A stretch of 7,261 nt of DNA from an uncultured Bacteroidales bacterium. GTDB lineage: Bacteria; Bacteroidota; Bacteroidia; Bacteroidales; WCHB1-69. Below the pieces are notes generated by a model. The model was not told where the DNA came from. It did not search any database and saw only the letters and a list, made by a program, of their open reading frames with translations. The position numbers and the translations under genes are program-made. Shown here piece after piece: positions 1 to 7,130 of the stretch (position 1 is its first letter; each line of letters begins with the position of its first letter). The DNA is taken from assembly GCA_937892025.1 (NCBI GenBank), contig CALAVA010000356.1, positions 1 through 7,261 on the forward strand, read 5' to 3'.

Positions 1-966
1 TTCTGCCGCTTCTTCTTTGGTCATATCTGCCGTATAGACCCCACATGCCTTGGCAATTTCTACATATTTATCTATGGCAACAGGCATATTAAAACGCATA
101 ACTGTTGGTAATAACATTGCACAAGCTACACCATGGGGTACATCAAAAAGGGCAGAAAGTGGGTGAGCCATACCATGGTCAACACCAAGCCCTACATTGG
201 AAAAAGCCATACCTGCCACATATTGTGCCACAGCCATGCCGTCTCTACCAATAGGATTGGTCGGTTCGTCAACAGCTATTGGTAAATATTTGTATATCAT
301 TTCAATAGCTTTTATTTCAAACATATCGGAGAGTTCCCAAGCAGCTTTGGTTATAAGACCTTCAATAGCGTGTGTCATAGCATCCATACCGGTGGCTGCA
401 GTTAAGTTTTTAGGTAAGGAATACATCAGTTCGGCATCAATGATAGCAACACAAGGAATGTCATTAGGGTCCACACAAACCATTTTTGCCTGACGGGTTT
501 CGTCAATGATAACATAATTGATAGTGGTTTCTGCGGCTGTTCCTGCTGTGGTAGGCAAAGCAATAATAGGTAATGATTTTTTCTTGGTATCAGCAACTCC
601 TTCAAGGGATACTATGTCTGAAAATTCAGGATTATTTACCACAATCCCAATTCCTTTTGCTGTATCCATAGCACTTCCGCCACCTATGGCAACAATAAAA
701 TCGGCTTGAGCCTTTTTGCAGGCTTCTATACCATTTTTTACATTAGTAACGGTTGGATTGGGTTTGACATCGTCAAAGATTTCGTAGGCAATGCCCGCAT
801 TATCCATAACATCAAGCACTTTTTTTGCCACACCAAATTGCATAAGTCCTTTGTCTGTAACGACCAAGGCCTTTTTGAACCCAAGACGAGCAACAACACC
901 GGGCAATTCCTTGCGTGCACCCGGACCAAAATATGAAACTTCGTTTAATATGAATCTGTTAACCAT
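1..966 (-). CDS. fucO: Lactaldehyde reductase (iron-containing alcohol dehydrogenase), C-terminus cut by window edge
   Basis: This is the first 322 codons of a group III iron-dependent alcohol dehydrogenase, running open to base 1; about 60 C-terminal residues are missing compared with the usual ~383. The family enzyme reduces L-lactaldehyde to 1,2-propanediol with NADH in the cytoplasm, in fucose/rhamnose breakdown. The N-terminal nucleotide-binding domain shows KALVVTD (residues 32-38; the Asp fits NAD preference), GGGSAMDTAK (95-104) and ALPTTAGTAAE (136-146). The metal-binding domain has Asp195 and His199 in ATGMDAMTHAIEG, then His264 in VDHGMAHP and His278 in VPHG; the 14-residue spacing of the last two matches E. 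coli FucO. Similarity to E. coli FucO, as I remember its sequence, runs the whole length (for example SNVGLG and CVDPNDIP). The start at 966 gives the typical MxNRxILNE beginning and follows a promoter-like box by about 45 bases. No other fucose gene is visible, so a broader diol/aldehyde role is possible. Confidence 0.93.
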   Translation of the reverse strand, partial: MVNRFILNEVSYFGPGARKELPGVVARLGFKKALVVTDKGLMQFGVAKKVLDVMDNAGIAYEIFDDVKPNPTVTNVKNGIEACKKAQADFIVAIGGGSAMDTAKGIGIVVNNPEFSDIVSLEGVADTKKKSLPIIALPTTAGTAAETTINYVIIDETRQAKMVCVDPNDIPCVAIIDAELMYSLPKNLTAATGMDAMTHAIEGLITKAAWELSDMFEIKAIEMIYKYLPIAVDEPTNPIGRDGMAVAQYVAGMAFSNVGLGVDHGMAHPLSALFDVPHGVACAMLLPTVMRFNMPVAIDKYVEIAKACGVYTADMTKEEAAE

Positions 967-1011
967 TGTATATATATTTAAAAATTTATTTTGCTTGTTT
1001 TAAATAGAATG

Positions 1012-1019
1012 CAAAGATA
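1012..1019 (-). promoter_or_regulatory. Promoter -7 box (TATCTTTG) for fucO
   Basis: On the minus strand this reads TATCTTTG, a full match to the Bacteroidetes primary-sigma -7 consensus TAnnTTTG, about 45 bases upstream of the fucO ATG in the 76-base purH-fucO gap. I see no convincing TTTG -33 element at the expected distance. No hairpin terminator follows purH, so read-through into fucO may add to this promoter. The leader is A/T-rich with no Shine-Dalgarno sequence, as is common in this phylum. Confidence 0.55.
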
Positions 1020-1042
1020 CTCATTTTTTTGTTTAGGTGTAT

Positions 1043-2521
1043 TTAATGTTTAAAATGTCTAACATGAGTAAACACCATAGCCATTTCATTTTCGTTGCAG
1101 GTGTCTATGGATTCTTGGTCACGAATGGAGCCTCCGGGTTGGATAATGGCAGTAATGCCTTCCTTATAGGCAATTTCCACACAATCTTTAAATGGGAAAA
1201 AGGCATCAGAAGCCAATACAGCACCTTTCAAATCTGCTTGAAAATGTTTGGCTTTTACAATTGCCTGTTCCAAAGCATCTACACGAGAGGTTTGTCCCAT
1301 ACCAGAAGCCAAGAGTTTTTTGTCTTTCACTAAAACGATAGCGTTTGATTTGGTATGTTTAACAATTTTATTAGCAAAAAACAAATCTTCCAATTCTTCT
1401 GTTGTGGGCTGTTTTTGGGTAGGATAGGTTAGTGTCTGTAAAGACTCTATACTTTGGTCTCTATCTTGTTCTACATAGCCACACAGAAGAGTTCGTTGTT
1501 GTTTCTGTGGGAGATTAAAAGGTTTTGTTTTTAATAAGATACGATTTTTCTTTGATTGCAATATAGTTAAAGCATCTTCTTGATAATCGGGAGCGATAAG
1601 CACTTCAAAAAATATCTTGTTAATCTCTTCGGCTGTTTTTTTGTCAATACAAGCATTGCAAACCAATATGCCTCCAAAGGCTGAAACGGGGTCGCCAGCC
1701 AAAGCCTCTTGCCATGCGTCAAATAAATTATCCCTTTGAGCAATACCACAAGCATTGTTGTGTTTGATTATTGCAAAAGTATATTTGTCAAAATCGGCAA
1801 TAAGAGAAAGAGCGGCATCTATGTCCAACAAATTGTTGTATGATATTTCTTTGCCGTGCAATTTTTCAAAACAAGTGTTCATATCACCATAAAAAACGGC
1901 TTTTTGGTGTGGATTTTCGCCGTATCGCAAGATGGTTTGTCCCGAAAAATAGTTAGAAATAGCCATATCGTAGTGCGAAGATACTTGGAAACAATAACTT
2001 GCAAAATGTTTTCTTTGTTCCAAAGTGGTATTTCCTTTTCCAGATTGCAACAAGTCTATCAATTCATCATAATACATGCGAGAAGGCACGCAGATAACAT
2101 CGGCAAAGTTTTTGGCTGCTCCACGAATCAATGAAATGCCTCCAATATCTATCTTTTCGATAATTTCAGTCTCATCGGTTGTTTTTTGTAGGGTTTCTTC
2201 AAAAGGATACAAATCCACAATTACCAAATCTATTGGCGGAATATGATAATGATTGGCTTGAGCAAGGTCTTCTTGATTATTTCTACGATAGAGAATACCT
2301 CCCATTATGGTTGGATGGAGTGTTTTTACTCGCCCTCCAAAGATGGAAGGATACCCTGTAATATCCTCTATTGCTGTAGCATTGACACCTATTTTTTTTA
2401 GATATTCATACGTGCCACCTGTGGAAAAGATGTGAATATCAAGTCTTTGTAATTCATTGGCGATAATATCTATTTTTTCTTTGTTAAAAACGGTAATGAG
2501 TGCATTTTGAATTTTTTTCAT
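1043..2521 (-). CDS. purH: Bifunctional AICAR transformylase / IMP cyclohydrolase PurH
   Basis: PurH catalyses the last two steps of de novo purine synthesis: formyl transfer from 10-formyltetrahydrofolate to AICAR, then ring closure of FAICAR to IMP, in the cytoplasm. At 492 residues it is complete and slightly shorter than the usual 505-530. The N-terminal cyclohydrolase (MGS-like) domain, about residues 1-195, shows FSTGGTYEYL (32-41), GGRVKTLHP (62-70), VDLYPF (102-107) and IDIGGISLIRGAAKN (124-138). The transformylase domain, about 196-492, shows LRYGENPHQKA (198-208), SYNNLLDIDAA (227-237), the catalytic Lys-His pair in KHNNACG (Lys253, His254), SDAFFPFKD (438-446), IQPGGSIRD (460-468) and the family-typical ending MVFTHVRHFKH. 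The start at 2521 gives the standard MKKIQNALITVFNK opening. It stands alone here with no other pur gene beside it. No frameshift or missing key residue was seen. Confidence 0.98.
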   Translation of the reverse strand: MKKIQNALITVFNKEKIDIIANELQRLDIHIFSTGGTYEYLKKIGVNATAIEDITGYPSIFGGRVKTLHPTIMGGILYRRNNQEDLAQANHYHIPPIDLVIVDLYPFEETLQKTTDETEIIEKIDIGGISLIRGAAKNFADVICVPSRMYYDELIDLLQSGKGNTTLEQRKHFASYCFQVSSHYDMAISNYFSGQTILRYGENPHQKAVFYGDMNTCFEKLHGKEISYNNLLDIDAALSLIADFDKYTFAIIKHNNACGIAQRDNLFDAWQEALAGDPVSAFGGILVCNACIDKKTAEEINKIFFEVLIAPDYQEDALTILQSKKNRILLKTKPFNLPQKQQRTLLCGYVEQDRDQSIESLQTLTYPTQKQPTTEELEDLFFANKIVKHTKSNAIVLVKDKKLLASGMGQTSRVDALEQAIVKAKHFQADLKGAVLASDAFFPFKDCVEIAYKEGITAIIQPGGSIRDQESIDTCNENEMAMVFTHVRHFKH

Positions 2522-2600
2522 CAGATATGCTTATTTTTAGATTTCTAATATTTTAATAATAAAACAGTTATATGGAAAAACAAAATGTTTGTTCCCCTTG

Positions 2601-2608
2601 CAAATGTA
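2601..2608 (-). promoter_or_regulatory. Promoter -7 box (TACATTTG), probable purH promoter
   Basis: The minus strand reads TACATTTG, matching the Bacteroidetes TAnnTTTG -7 consensus. It lies 80 bases upstream of the purH ATG and just past the hairpin terminator of the preceding gene, where a purH promoter would be expected. Upstream sequence is A/T runs with no clear -33 TTTG. The leader of roughly 70-75 bases shows no PurR-type palindrome or purine riboswitch that I can recognise. Confidence 0.45.
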
Positions 2609-2653
2609 ATATTATTTATTAAAAATAAAAACTTTTTTGACATTTTTTTTAAC

Positions 2654-2688
2654 AAAAAAGGCAGTGAATAAATCACTGCCCATTTTTT
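2654..2688 (-). terminator. Rho-independent terminator after the S46 peptidase gene
   Basis: A perfect 8-bp stem, GGCAGTGA (2660-2667) pairing with TCACTGCC (2673-2680), closes a 5-base loop. On the minus strand the stem runs directly into six T residues (complement of the A run 2654-2659), the classical intrinsic terminator form, beginning 13 bases past the stop codon at 2702. A T run on the plus strand (2683-2688), separated from the stem by CA, makes the element nearly symmetrical, so it could also stop plus-strand transcription, although no plus-strand gene is present. Confidence 0.88.
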
Positions 2689-2701
2689 AGGATTGTTTAT
2701 T

Positions 2702-4861
2702 TTATTGACGAATGTCCATTTCTTTAATCAAGTTGGAGGCTCCTGCGTATTTGTCAATAACAAATAACATATAGCGAACATCTAAATTTATACAGCGTTG
2801 CAGATTTTCTTCAAAATCAATATCACCAGACATGGCTTCGCTGTTTCCGTCAAAAGCCAAACCTATCAGACAACCATTTGCATCAATGACAGGAGAACCA
2901 GAGTTGCCACCTGTAATATCATTGTTAGAAATAAAACAAGTTACCAATTCACCTTTTGGGTTGGCATATTGACCATAATCTTTGCTGGCATATAGGTCTT
3001 TTAAGCGTTGAGGAACATAAAATTCAGAATTGTTGGGGTCTTCTTTTTGCATAACTCCTTCCAAAGTGGTATAATAATTATAGGTAACTCCATCTCTTGG
3101 GTCATATTTTTTTACGTTTCCGTAGGTTAATCGAATGGTAGAGTTTGCATCTGGTGCTATTGCCTTTCCATTGTTGATAGCCAAAATGCCTTCTGTAAAT
3201 AAACGATTGTTCCTATTGATATTTGGAGCAGCAGAAGAATATTGCAGGCTCACTTCCATTCTTTTTTGTTGTATTTGTGTACTAATTAGCAATGCCAAGT
3301 CTTTATTTAAAGTTTTAAGGTTTGGTTTTTCCAAAAACGCATTGAACTTTTCTTGAGTAGCAAAAATAGATTTTGCATATACATCAGCGGCAAATTTTTG
3401 GAAATTACCTTTGTATTTTTTCTCTACAAGAGAGAAAAATTCAGGAGCGTATGTTTTGTCCATATTTTTGTAAACATATTCAAACATAGCCGCCATAAGT
3501 TTTTCATCGGTAGAAGCATTATAATCTTTAAAGAAAGAGTTTCCTGCGTCTTTTATTTTAGCAATTAAAGCGTTTGTTTTATTTTCATCTCCACTTGCCA
3601 ACACATCTTTCAAACCGGAGCATTGATAAGCAAAACCGGGCATTTCAGCACCGGCCCATAATCCTTCGCCTAAATAGTACAATGTTTCCAAATAGGGTTT
3701 TCTGTTTTTGAATTCTTGTTCTAAAGAAGAAAGCACTTTGGTATAATCTCCGCCTTTGCGTGTAGCCCAGCGGGTATATTGTCTTTCTATGTCTTTTTTG
3801 ATAGCCATTGTGTTCAAGGCATTAAGGGCTTCGTTTTGTGTTTTAGCATATTTCCAATAATTAGAACAACTTGCATACTTTGATGCATATTGAATGTTTA
3901 TTTTTTGACTTGATGCCATTTCTTTACGTAAAACATTGATTTTTACGGTTCTAAGTTCATAAATAAGTTTGTTGGTAACATTCATTGTTTCTTTTAAACC
4001 AAAAGAGGTAATATATCTATCGGTAGAACCGGGAAATCCCATAATCATAGCAAAATCACCTTCTTGTTTGTCTTTAATGCTAATGGGCAAAAAGTGTTTT
4101 GGTTTCAAAGGAACATTGTCTTTAGAATAAGATGCAGGTTTGCCGTCAGGAGCGGTGTATATACGGAACATAGAGAAGTCGCAAGTATGGCGTGGCCACA
4201 TCCAGTTGTCGGTATCACCACCGAATTTTCCCATTGATGATGGAGGAGCACCGACCAAACGAACGTCTTTGTAAATGACATAAACAAACAAAAAGAATTG
4301 GTTGCGATTGAACATATCAGCCACATAAGCATTGTAATAGGTGTCTTTAGTGGCATTTATTGCAATCTCTTTTCCTATTTCTGCAATTTTTTTGTTTCTA
4401 TCAGCCTCGCTCATATCGCTATTGAGTTCTTTGACAATTCTGTCTGTAACGTCTTCCATTCTAACCAAAATAGAAGCAGTAATGCCTTCGTTGGGCAATT
4501 CTTGGTCTTTGGAATAAGCCCAAAAACCATCTCGCAGATAATCGTGTTCTACGGTAGAATGCGATTGTAACATTCCATAACCGCAGTGATGGTTGGTAGT
4601 CATCAAACCTTCGCTAGAGATGATTTCTCCTGTACAGAAATGACGAAAAGGACGGCCATCATTACCCAAACCTACAATGGCATCTTTCAAACAATTTTGA
4701 TTTACATTGTAGATGTCTTCTGGAGTCAGTTTAAAACCTTCCGCTTTCATCTGTTCGTAATTTTTTCCCAATAGAGAAAGCAACCACATGCCTTCGTCCG
4801 CTCTAACCATAGAGATATTGAGCATAAATAATCCACTGAACAATACGATTAATTTTTTCAT
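2702..4861 (-). CDS. dpp7: Secreted S46-family serine dipeptidyl-peptidase, DPP7 type
   Basis: This exopeptidase releases dipeptides from peptide N-termini in the periplasm or at the cell surface, feeding amino-acid catabolism. Its 719 residues match the family length (~700-720). A signal peptide (MKKLIVLFSGLFMLNISMVRA) probably ends near Ala21, followed by the family-typical DEGMW. By alignment with Porphyromonas gingivalis DPP7 from memory, the catalytic triad is His92 (TNHHCGYG), Asp228 (WPRHTCDFS) and Ser654 (TGGNSGSP). Asn219-Trp220 in GGDTDNWMWP are the expected substrate N-terminus binders. Gly672, 18 residues after the catalytic Ser, is the DPP7 state; DPP11 carries Arg there for acidic P1 residues, so preference for hydrophobic or other non-acidic P1 residues is inferred. 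Residue 674 is Ser where P. gingivalis DPP7 has Trp. A central region, about 290-560, is the helical cap domain. The gene lies 43 bases after terC with no terminator or clear promoter between, and ends in a strong terminator. Confidence 0.93.
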   Translation of the reverse strand: MKKLIVLFSGLFMLNISMVRADEGMWLLSLLGKNYEQMKAEGFKLTPEDIYNVNQNCLKDAIVGLGNDGRPFRHFCTGEIISSEGLMTTNHHCGYGMLQSHSTVEHDYLRDGFWAYSKDQELPNEGITASILVRMEDVTDRIVKELNSDMSEADRNKKIAEIGKEIAINATKDTYYNAYVADMFNRNQFFLFVYVIYKDVRLVGAPPSSMGKFGGDTDNWMWPRHTCDFSMFRIYTAPDGKPASYSKDNVPLKPKHFLPISIKDKQEGDFAMIMGFPGSTDRYITSFGLKETMNVTNKLIYELRTVKINVLRKEMASSQKINIQYASKYASCSNYWKYAKTQNEALNALNTMAIKKDIERQYTRWATRKGGDYTKVLSSLEQEFKNRKPYLETLYYLGEGLWAGAEMPGFAYQCSGLKDVLASGDENKTNALIAKIKDAGNSFFKDYNASTDEKLMAAMFEYVYKNMDKTYAPEFFSLVEKKYKGNFQKFAADVYAKSIFATQEKFNAFLEKPNLKTLNKDLALLISTQIQQKRMEVSLQYSSAAPNINRNNRLFTEGILAINNGKAIAPDANSTIRLTYGNVKKYDPRDGVTYNYYTTLEGVMQKEDPNNSEFYVPQRLKDLYASKDYGQYANPKGELVTCFISNNDITGGNSGSPVIDANGCLIGLAFDGNSEAMSGDIDFEENLQRCINLDVRYMLFVIDKYAGASNLIKEMDIRQ

Positions 4862-4904
4862 TTTTTATTTAATTATTTTTGTTATTATTTGATTTTTCTA
4901 TTCC

Positions 4905-5966
4905 TTAAATATTTGTCTGTTCCGTTTGGGACTCCTTTTGTGGAAAAATAAGGGACATTAATATACATATTATCAAAATACTTATTATCACTATCAAAGA
5001 AACACCTGTAGATATTTCTGCAATACCCAAAACAGCCAAAAGCATTTTTATGCCGATAAAAGCCAATAAAACGCTTAATCCATGTTTGAGGAAACGGAAA
5101 TATTTTACCATATTACTCAAAAGGAAAAACAATGACCTCAAACCTATTATGGCAAATATATTGGAGAAAAAGACTATATATTGGTCTTTGGTAACAGAAA
5201 AAATGGCAGGAACAGAATCTACGGCAAAAATAACATCTGAAAATTCTATTACCAATAAAACTAACAATAGGGGAGTTATCATTCTTTTCCCATTTTCTTT
5301 GACGAAAAAATGTTGGTCTCTAAAATCATCTGTTACGGCAAAATGCTTGCTTACAAACTTAACAATACGATGATTTTTGGTGTTCACCTCTTCTTTCTCA
5401 TTGCGATTGATAAACATTTTTATCGCTGTATATAAAAGGATAACTCCAAATATCGCTAAAATCCATTCAAATTGGTGAATTAGTCCTGACAAGACAAAAA
5501 TAAACAAAAATCTCATTACAACAGCACCTAATATGCCCCAAAATAAAACCCTATGGTAATATTTTTCATTTACGCCAAAACTTGTAAATATCAATAATAT
5601 TACAAAAATATTATCAATGCTCATCGCATATTCTATTACATAACCCGTAATAAACTCCAATGACAATTGATTACGATACATTTGCAATTGTTCAGCAAAG
5701 TCTGTCGTTGCAGAAAAAGACAAATTATGTCCATGCTTGATGTTAATAGCCTGCAAGGCTTCTTCTGAGTTTATGCCATGAATCAAATGTCCATAAAACC
5801 GTAAAAAAAAGAAAAAACCTATGGCTAAACATATCCAAATGCAAGAAAAAATCAACGACTCCTTAAATGAAACCACATGGCTATTTTTGTTGAATATACC
5901 TAAATCCAAAGCCAAACATATTGCTATGCCGACAAGAAAGGCTATTAAAAATAAAATATCATTCAT
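4905..5966 (-). CDS. TerC/Alx-family integral membrane protein (probable metal homeostasis)
   Basis: A multi-pass inner-membrane protein of the TerC/Alx family; members have been linked to tellurite resistance and, for E. coli Alx and Bacillus TerC homologues, to Mn2+ export. The 353-residue product has about nine hydrophobic segments (roughly 3-21, 36-56, 105-129, 140-163, 167-185, 230-251, 264-284, 297-314, 320-341). Hallmark motifs are EYAMSIDNIFV (112-122) and EFSDVIFAVDSVPAIF (241-256), whose acidic residues are the likely metal ligands, followed by SNIFAIIGLRSLFFLL (268-283). I chose the ATG at 5966. A longer reading frame begins at a TTG at 6056, but its 30 extra residues are basic and polar, are absent from the family pattern, and overlap a promoter-like box at 5987-5994; MNDILFLIAFLVG is a natural start. 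The dpp7 gene follows after 43 bases and may be co-transcribed. The substrate ion is not shown by the sequence. Confidence 0.92.
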   Translation of the reverse strand: MNDILFLIAFLVGIAICLALDLGIFNKNSHVVSFKESLIFSCIWICLAIGFFFFLRFYGHLIHGINSEEALQAINIKHGHNLSFSATTDFAEQLQMYRNQLSLEFITGYVIEYAMSIDNIFVILLIFTSFGVNEKYYHRVLFWGILGAVVMRFLFIFVLSGLIHQFEWILAIFGVILLYTAIKMFINRNEKEEVNTKNHRIVKFVSKHFAVTDDFRDQHFFVKENGKRMITPLLLVLLVIEFSDVIFAVDSVPAIFSVTKDQYIVFFSNIFAIIGLRSLFFLLSNMVKYFRFLKHGLSVLLAFIGIKMLLAVLGIAEISTGVSLIVIISILIICILMSLIFPQKESQTEQTNI

Positions 5967-5986
5967 TCTAATATAATATAAGCCTA

Positions 5987-5994
5987 CAAAGGTA
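5987..5994 (-). promoter_or_regulatory. Promoter -7 box (TACCTTTG) for terC, decides the start codon
   Basis: The minus strand reads TACCTTTG, a full match to the Bacteroidetes TAnnTTTG consensus, 20 bases upstream of the ATG at 5966. If used, transcription would begin inside the N-terminal extension of the longer TTG-initiated reading frame, which supports the shorter 353-residue protein. No properly spaced -33 TTTG is seen; a TTTG occurs 14 bases upstream, closer than usual. Confidence 0.45.
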
Positions 5995-6080
5995 TAATTT
6001 TTTTTATTCAAAGAACATTTTTTCAATTTTTCTTTTTTGTATTGGTTCGGGGGCAATATACCATGAACAAAGTGAAGCTA

Positions 6081-6088
6081 CAAATGTA
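6081..6088 (-). promoter_or_regulatory. Second promoter-like -7 box (TACATTTG) upstream of terC
   Basis: The minus strand reads TACATTTG, fitting TAnnTTTG and identical to the octamer before purH. It lies 114 bases upstream of the terC ATG. A TTTG lies 15 bases upstream of it, shorter than the ~20-base spacing usually expected. It would give an AT-rich leader of about 105 bases. An octamer with two free positions can occur by chance in AT-rich DNA, so this is only a candidate. Confidence 0.25.
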
Positions 6089-6207
6089 CATAGAAAAACC
6101 CTACAAACCCACTAAATGACAATGCTGTAACCATAGCCTATGCTGAACTGCAAAGATCTATAATTTTTCTAAAAAGATTGCAGTCAAGATGATTTTTTTG
6201 CCTGCGG

Positions 6208-6230
6208 AAAAAATCCGGTACGAGAAACCG
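6208..6230 (-). terminator. Weak candidate terminator downstream of the methyltransferase gene
   Basis: On the minus strand CGGT (6230-6227) can pair with ACCG (6219-6216) around a 7-base loop, followed after GA by six T residues (6213-6208). It lies about 85 bases past the methyltransferase stop codon. The 4-bp stem is short, so termination efficiency is doubtful, but it is the only stem followed by a T run that I see in this stretch. Confidence 0.25.
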
Positions 6231-6314
6231 TTCAGGGTTCGGGTTGTGCTGGGCAATGCACGGAGGTTGTGAAAATCAACAGGCAGGAGTCATGCCACAG
6301 CACATGCACCCCAT

Positions 6315-7109
6315 TCATCCCCGTTGTCGAATCAGGTACCATGCGGAAGTGGTGTAGATGTTTCTCAAATAGGGAATGGCATTGAACGGCCACACCTCGC
6401 GTAGCGGCATAAGGTGGAATTTCTGCTTGTAATGCGGGTTGATCACCCAAAATGTGCGTTTGAGGACTTCCATCTCGGACTGTACGACCAACTTTTCAAA
6501 TCTTTCCACTGGCATTCTGGATCTTTTGATGCTGCAAAGCTCTTCGACAGTGCTACTTTCTTCACCTGCACGTTCCAGCAACTTCCGGTATGTGTGTTCC
6601 GTCAGAAGGTGCAGGAACGGTATTTTTGATATTCTGCCCTTGCAAATCTGCTGATGTCCGCCAAAGGGCATCTGCCATGCAGGGAATCCGAAAAAGGCGA
6701 TGCCAGCAGGTTTCATGAACGACTTCATCTGTTCGAAGAACTGTAACTTGTAGGGCGGTTCTATATGTTCGATAACATCGTGGACGAGAATGAGGTCGTA
6801 TTGGTCTGCCGCCGTTTTAGGTATGGTGACGGATAGGAAATCCGAATGGATGAATGTTCCCTTCAGCCCATCCTCCTCAAAAAATCTCCTTGCGTTCTGA
6901 ATTTGGCCACCGTTGATGTCTATCCCGCACACGTGGCATCCCTTCTCCGCGAAGGGAGCCAGGTTGCCTCCTTCCCCGCAGCCGATTTCCAGCACTCTGG
7001 TTTCGGATGAGATTTGTAGGAAGTCGCCGGTGTAATCAAGATAATAGTCCCGCGACGTGTTGGCGAGTTCATTGAAATAGAGCCTTCTGTCTTTGTATCT
7101 TTCTTGCAT
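6315..7109 (-). CDS. Class I SAM-dependent methyltransferase, substrate unknown
   Basis: A complete 264-residue methyltransferase with a Rossmann-like SAM-binding core. Motif I is VLEIGCGEGG (39-48), the acidic end of strand 2 is GIDIN (62-66), motif II/III region is FIHSDF (86-91), and motif IV with its typical following helix is YDLILVHDVIEHI (104-116). The region after about residue 140, with GFPAWQMPFGGHQQ (141-154) and a C-terminal part ending in IYTTSAWYLIRQRG, probably forms the substrate-recognition portion. Similar proteins are often found in surface-polysaccharide or lipid gene clusters, but nothing here fixes the acceptor. It has no signal peptide or membrane segment, so it is cytoplasmic. 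The G+C content (about 47-55% in counted lines) is far above the AT-rich genes to the left, which suggests recent acquisition. The ATG at 7109 has no clear Shine-Dalgarno sequence. The nearest upstream stop in another frame is at 7131-7133. Confidence 0.9.
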   Translation of the reverse strand: MQERYKDRRLYFNELANTSRDYYLDYTGDFLQISSETRVLEIGCGEGGNLAPFAEKGCHVCGIDINGGQIQNARRFFEEDGLKGTFIHSDFLSVTIPKTAADQYDLILVHDVIEHIEPPYKLQFFEQMKSFMKPAGIAFFGFPAWQMPFGGHQQICKGRISKIPFLHLLTEHTYRKLLERAGEESSTVEELCSIKRSRMPVERFEKLVVQSEMEVLKRTFWVINPHYKQKFHLMPLREVWPFNAIPYLRNIYTTSAWYLIRQRG

Positions 7110-7130
7110 AATGCTTTCTGTCTTTGTGCG

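Larger units (their letters stand above)
5967..6314. other. Intergenic region between the methyltransferase and terC genes
   Basis: This 348-base stretch carries no gene I can support. The part nearest terC is strongly AT-rich with two promoter-like boxes facing terC. Between about 6180 and 6210 the composition changes: counted lines 6061-6180 have 32-37% G+C, 6181-6240 has 45% and 6241-6300 has 55%. The G+C-rich part is the 3' flank of the methyltransferase gene and holds only a weak terminator candidate. I see no tRNA, IS end or long inverted repeat. Short reading frames here (18 codons or fewer from ATG) have no supporting feature. Confidence 0.6.

Noticed and set aside
197..1003. Several plus-strand reading frames of 63-98 codons opposite fucO
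   Set aside because: They lie antisense to a clearly conserved enzyme; their residue patterns are by-products of that gene and show no family motif.
967..1042. A purH terminator in the purH-fucO gap
   Set aside because: There are T-rich runs but no stem of useful length ahead of them on the minus strand.
6023..6064. A 13-codon upstream reading frame (MVYCPRTNTKKKN) before terC on the minus strand
   Set aside because: It depends on the less certain distal promoter box, has no ribosome-binding signal and is of a length expected by chance.
5967..6080. A yybP-ykoY manganese riboswitch in the terC leader, as known for alx in E. coli
   Set aside because: The leader is A/T-rich and lacks the conserved purine-rich loop sequences and paired arms of that class; no stable stem was found.
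6057..6119. Short plus-strand frame starting at 6063 (MNKVKLQMYIEKPYKPTK)
   Set aside because: Only 18 codons, with no promoter, no ribosome-binding site and no recognisable relative.
6414..6654. Two overlapping 71-codon plus-strand frames opposite the methyltransferase
   Set aside because: They overlap each other and the conserved methyltransferase, with no motif or start signal.
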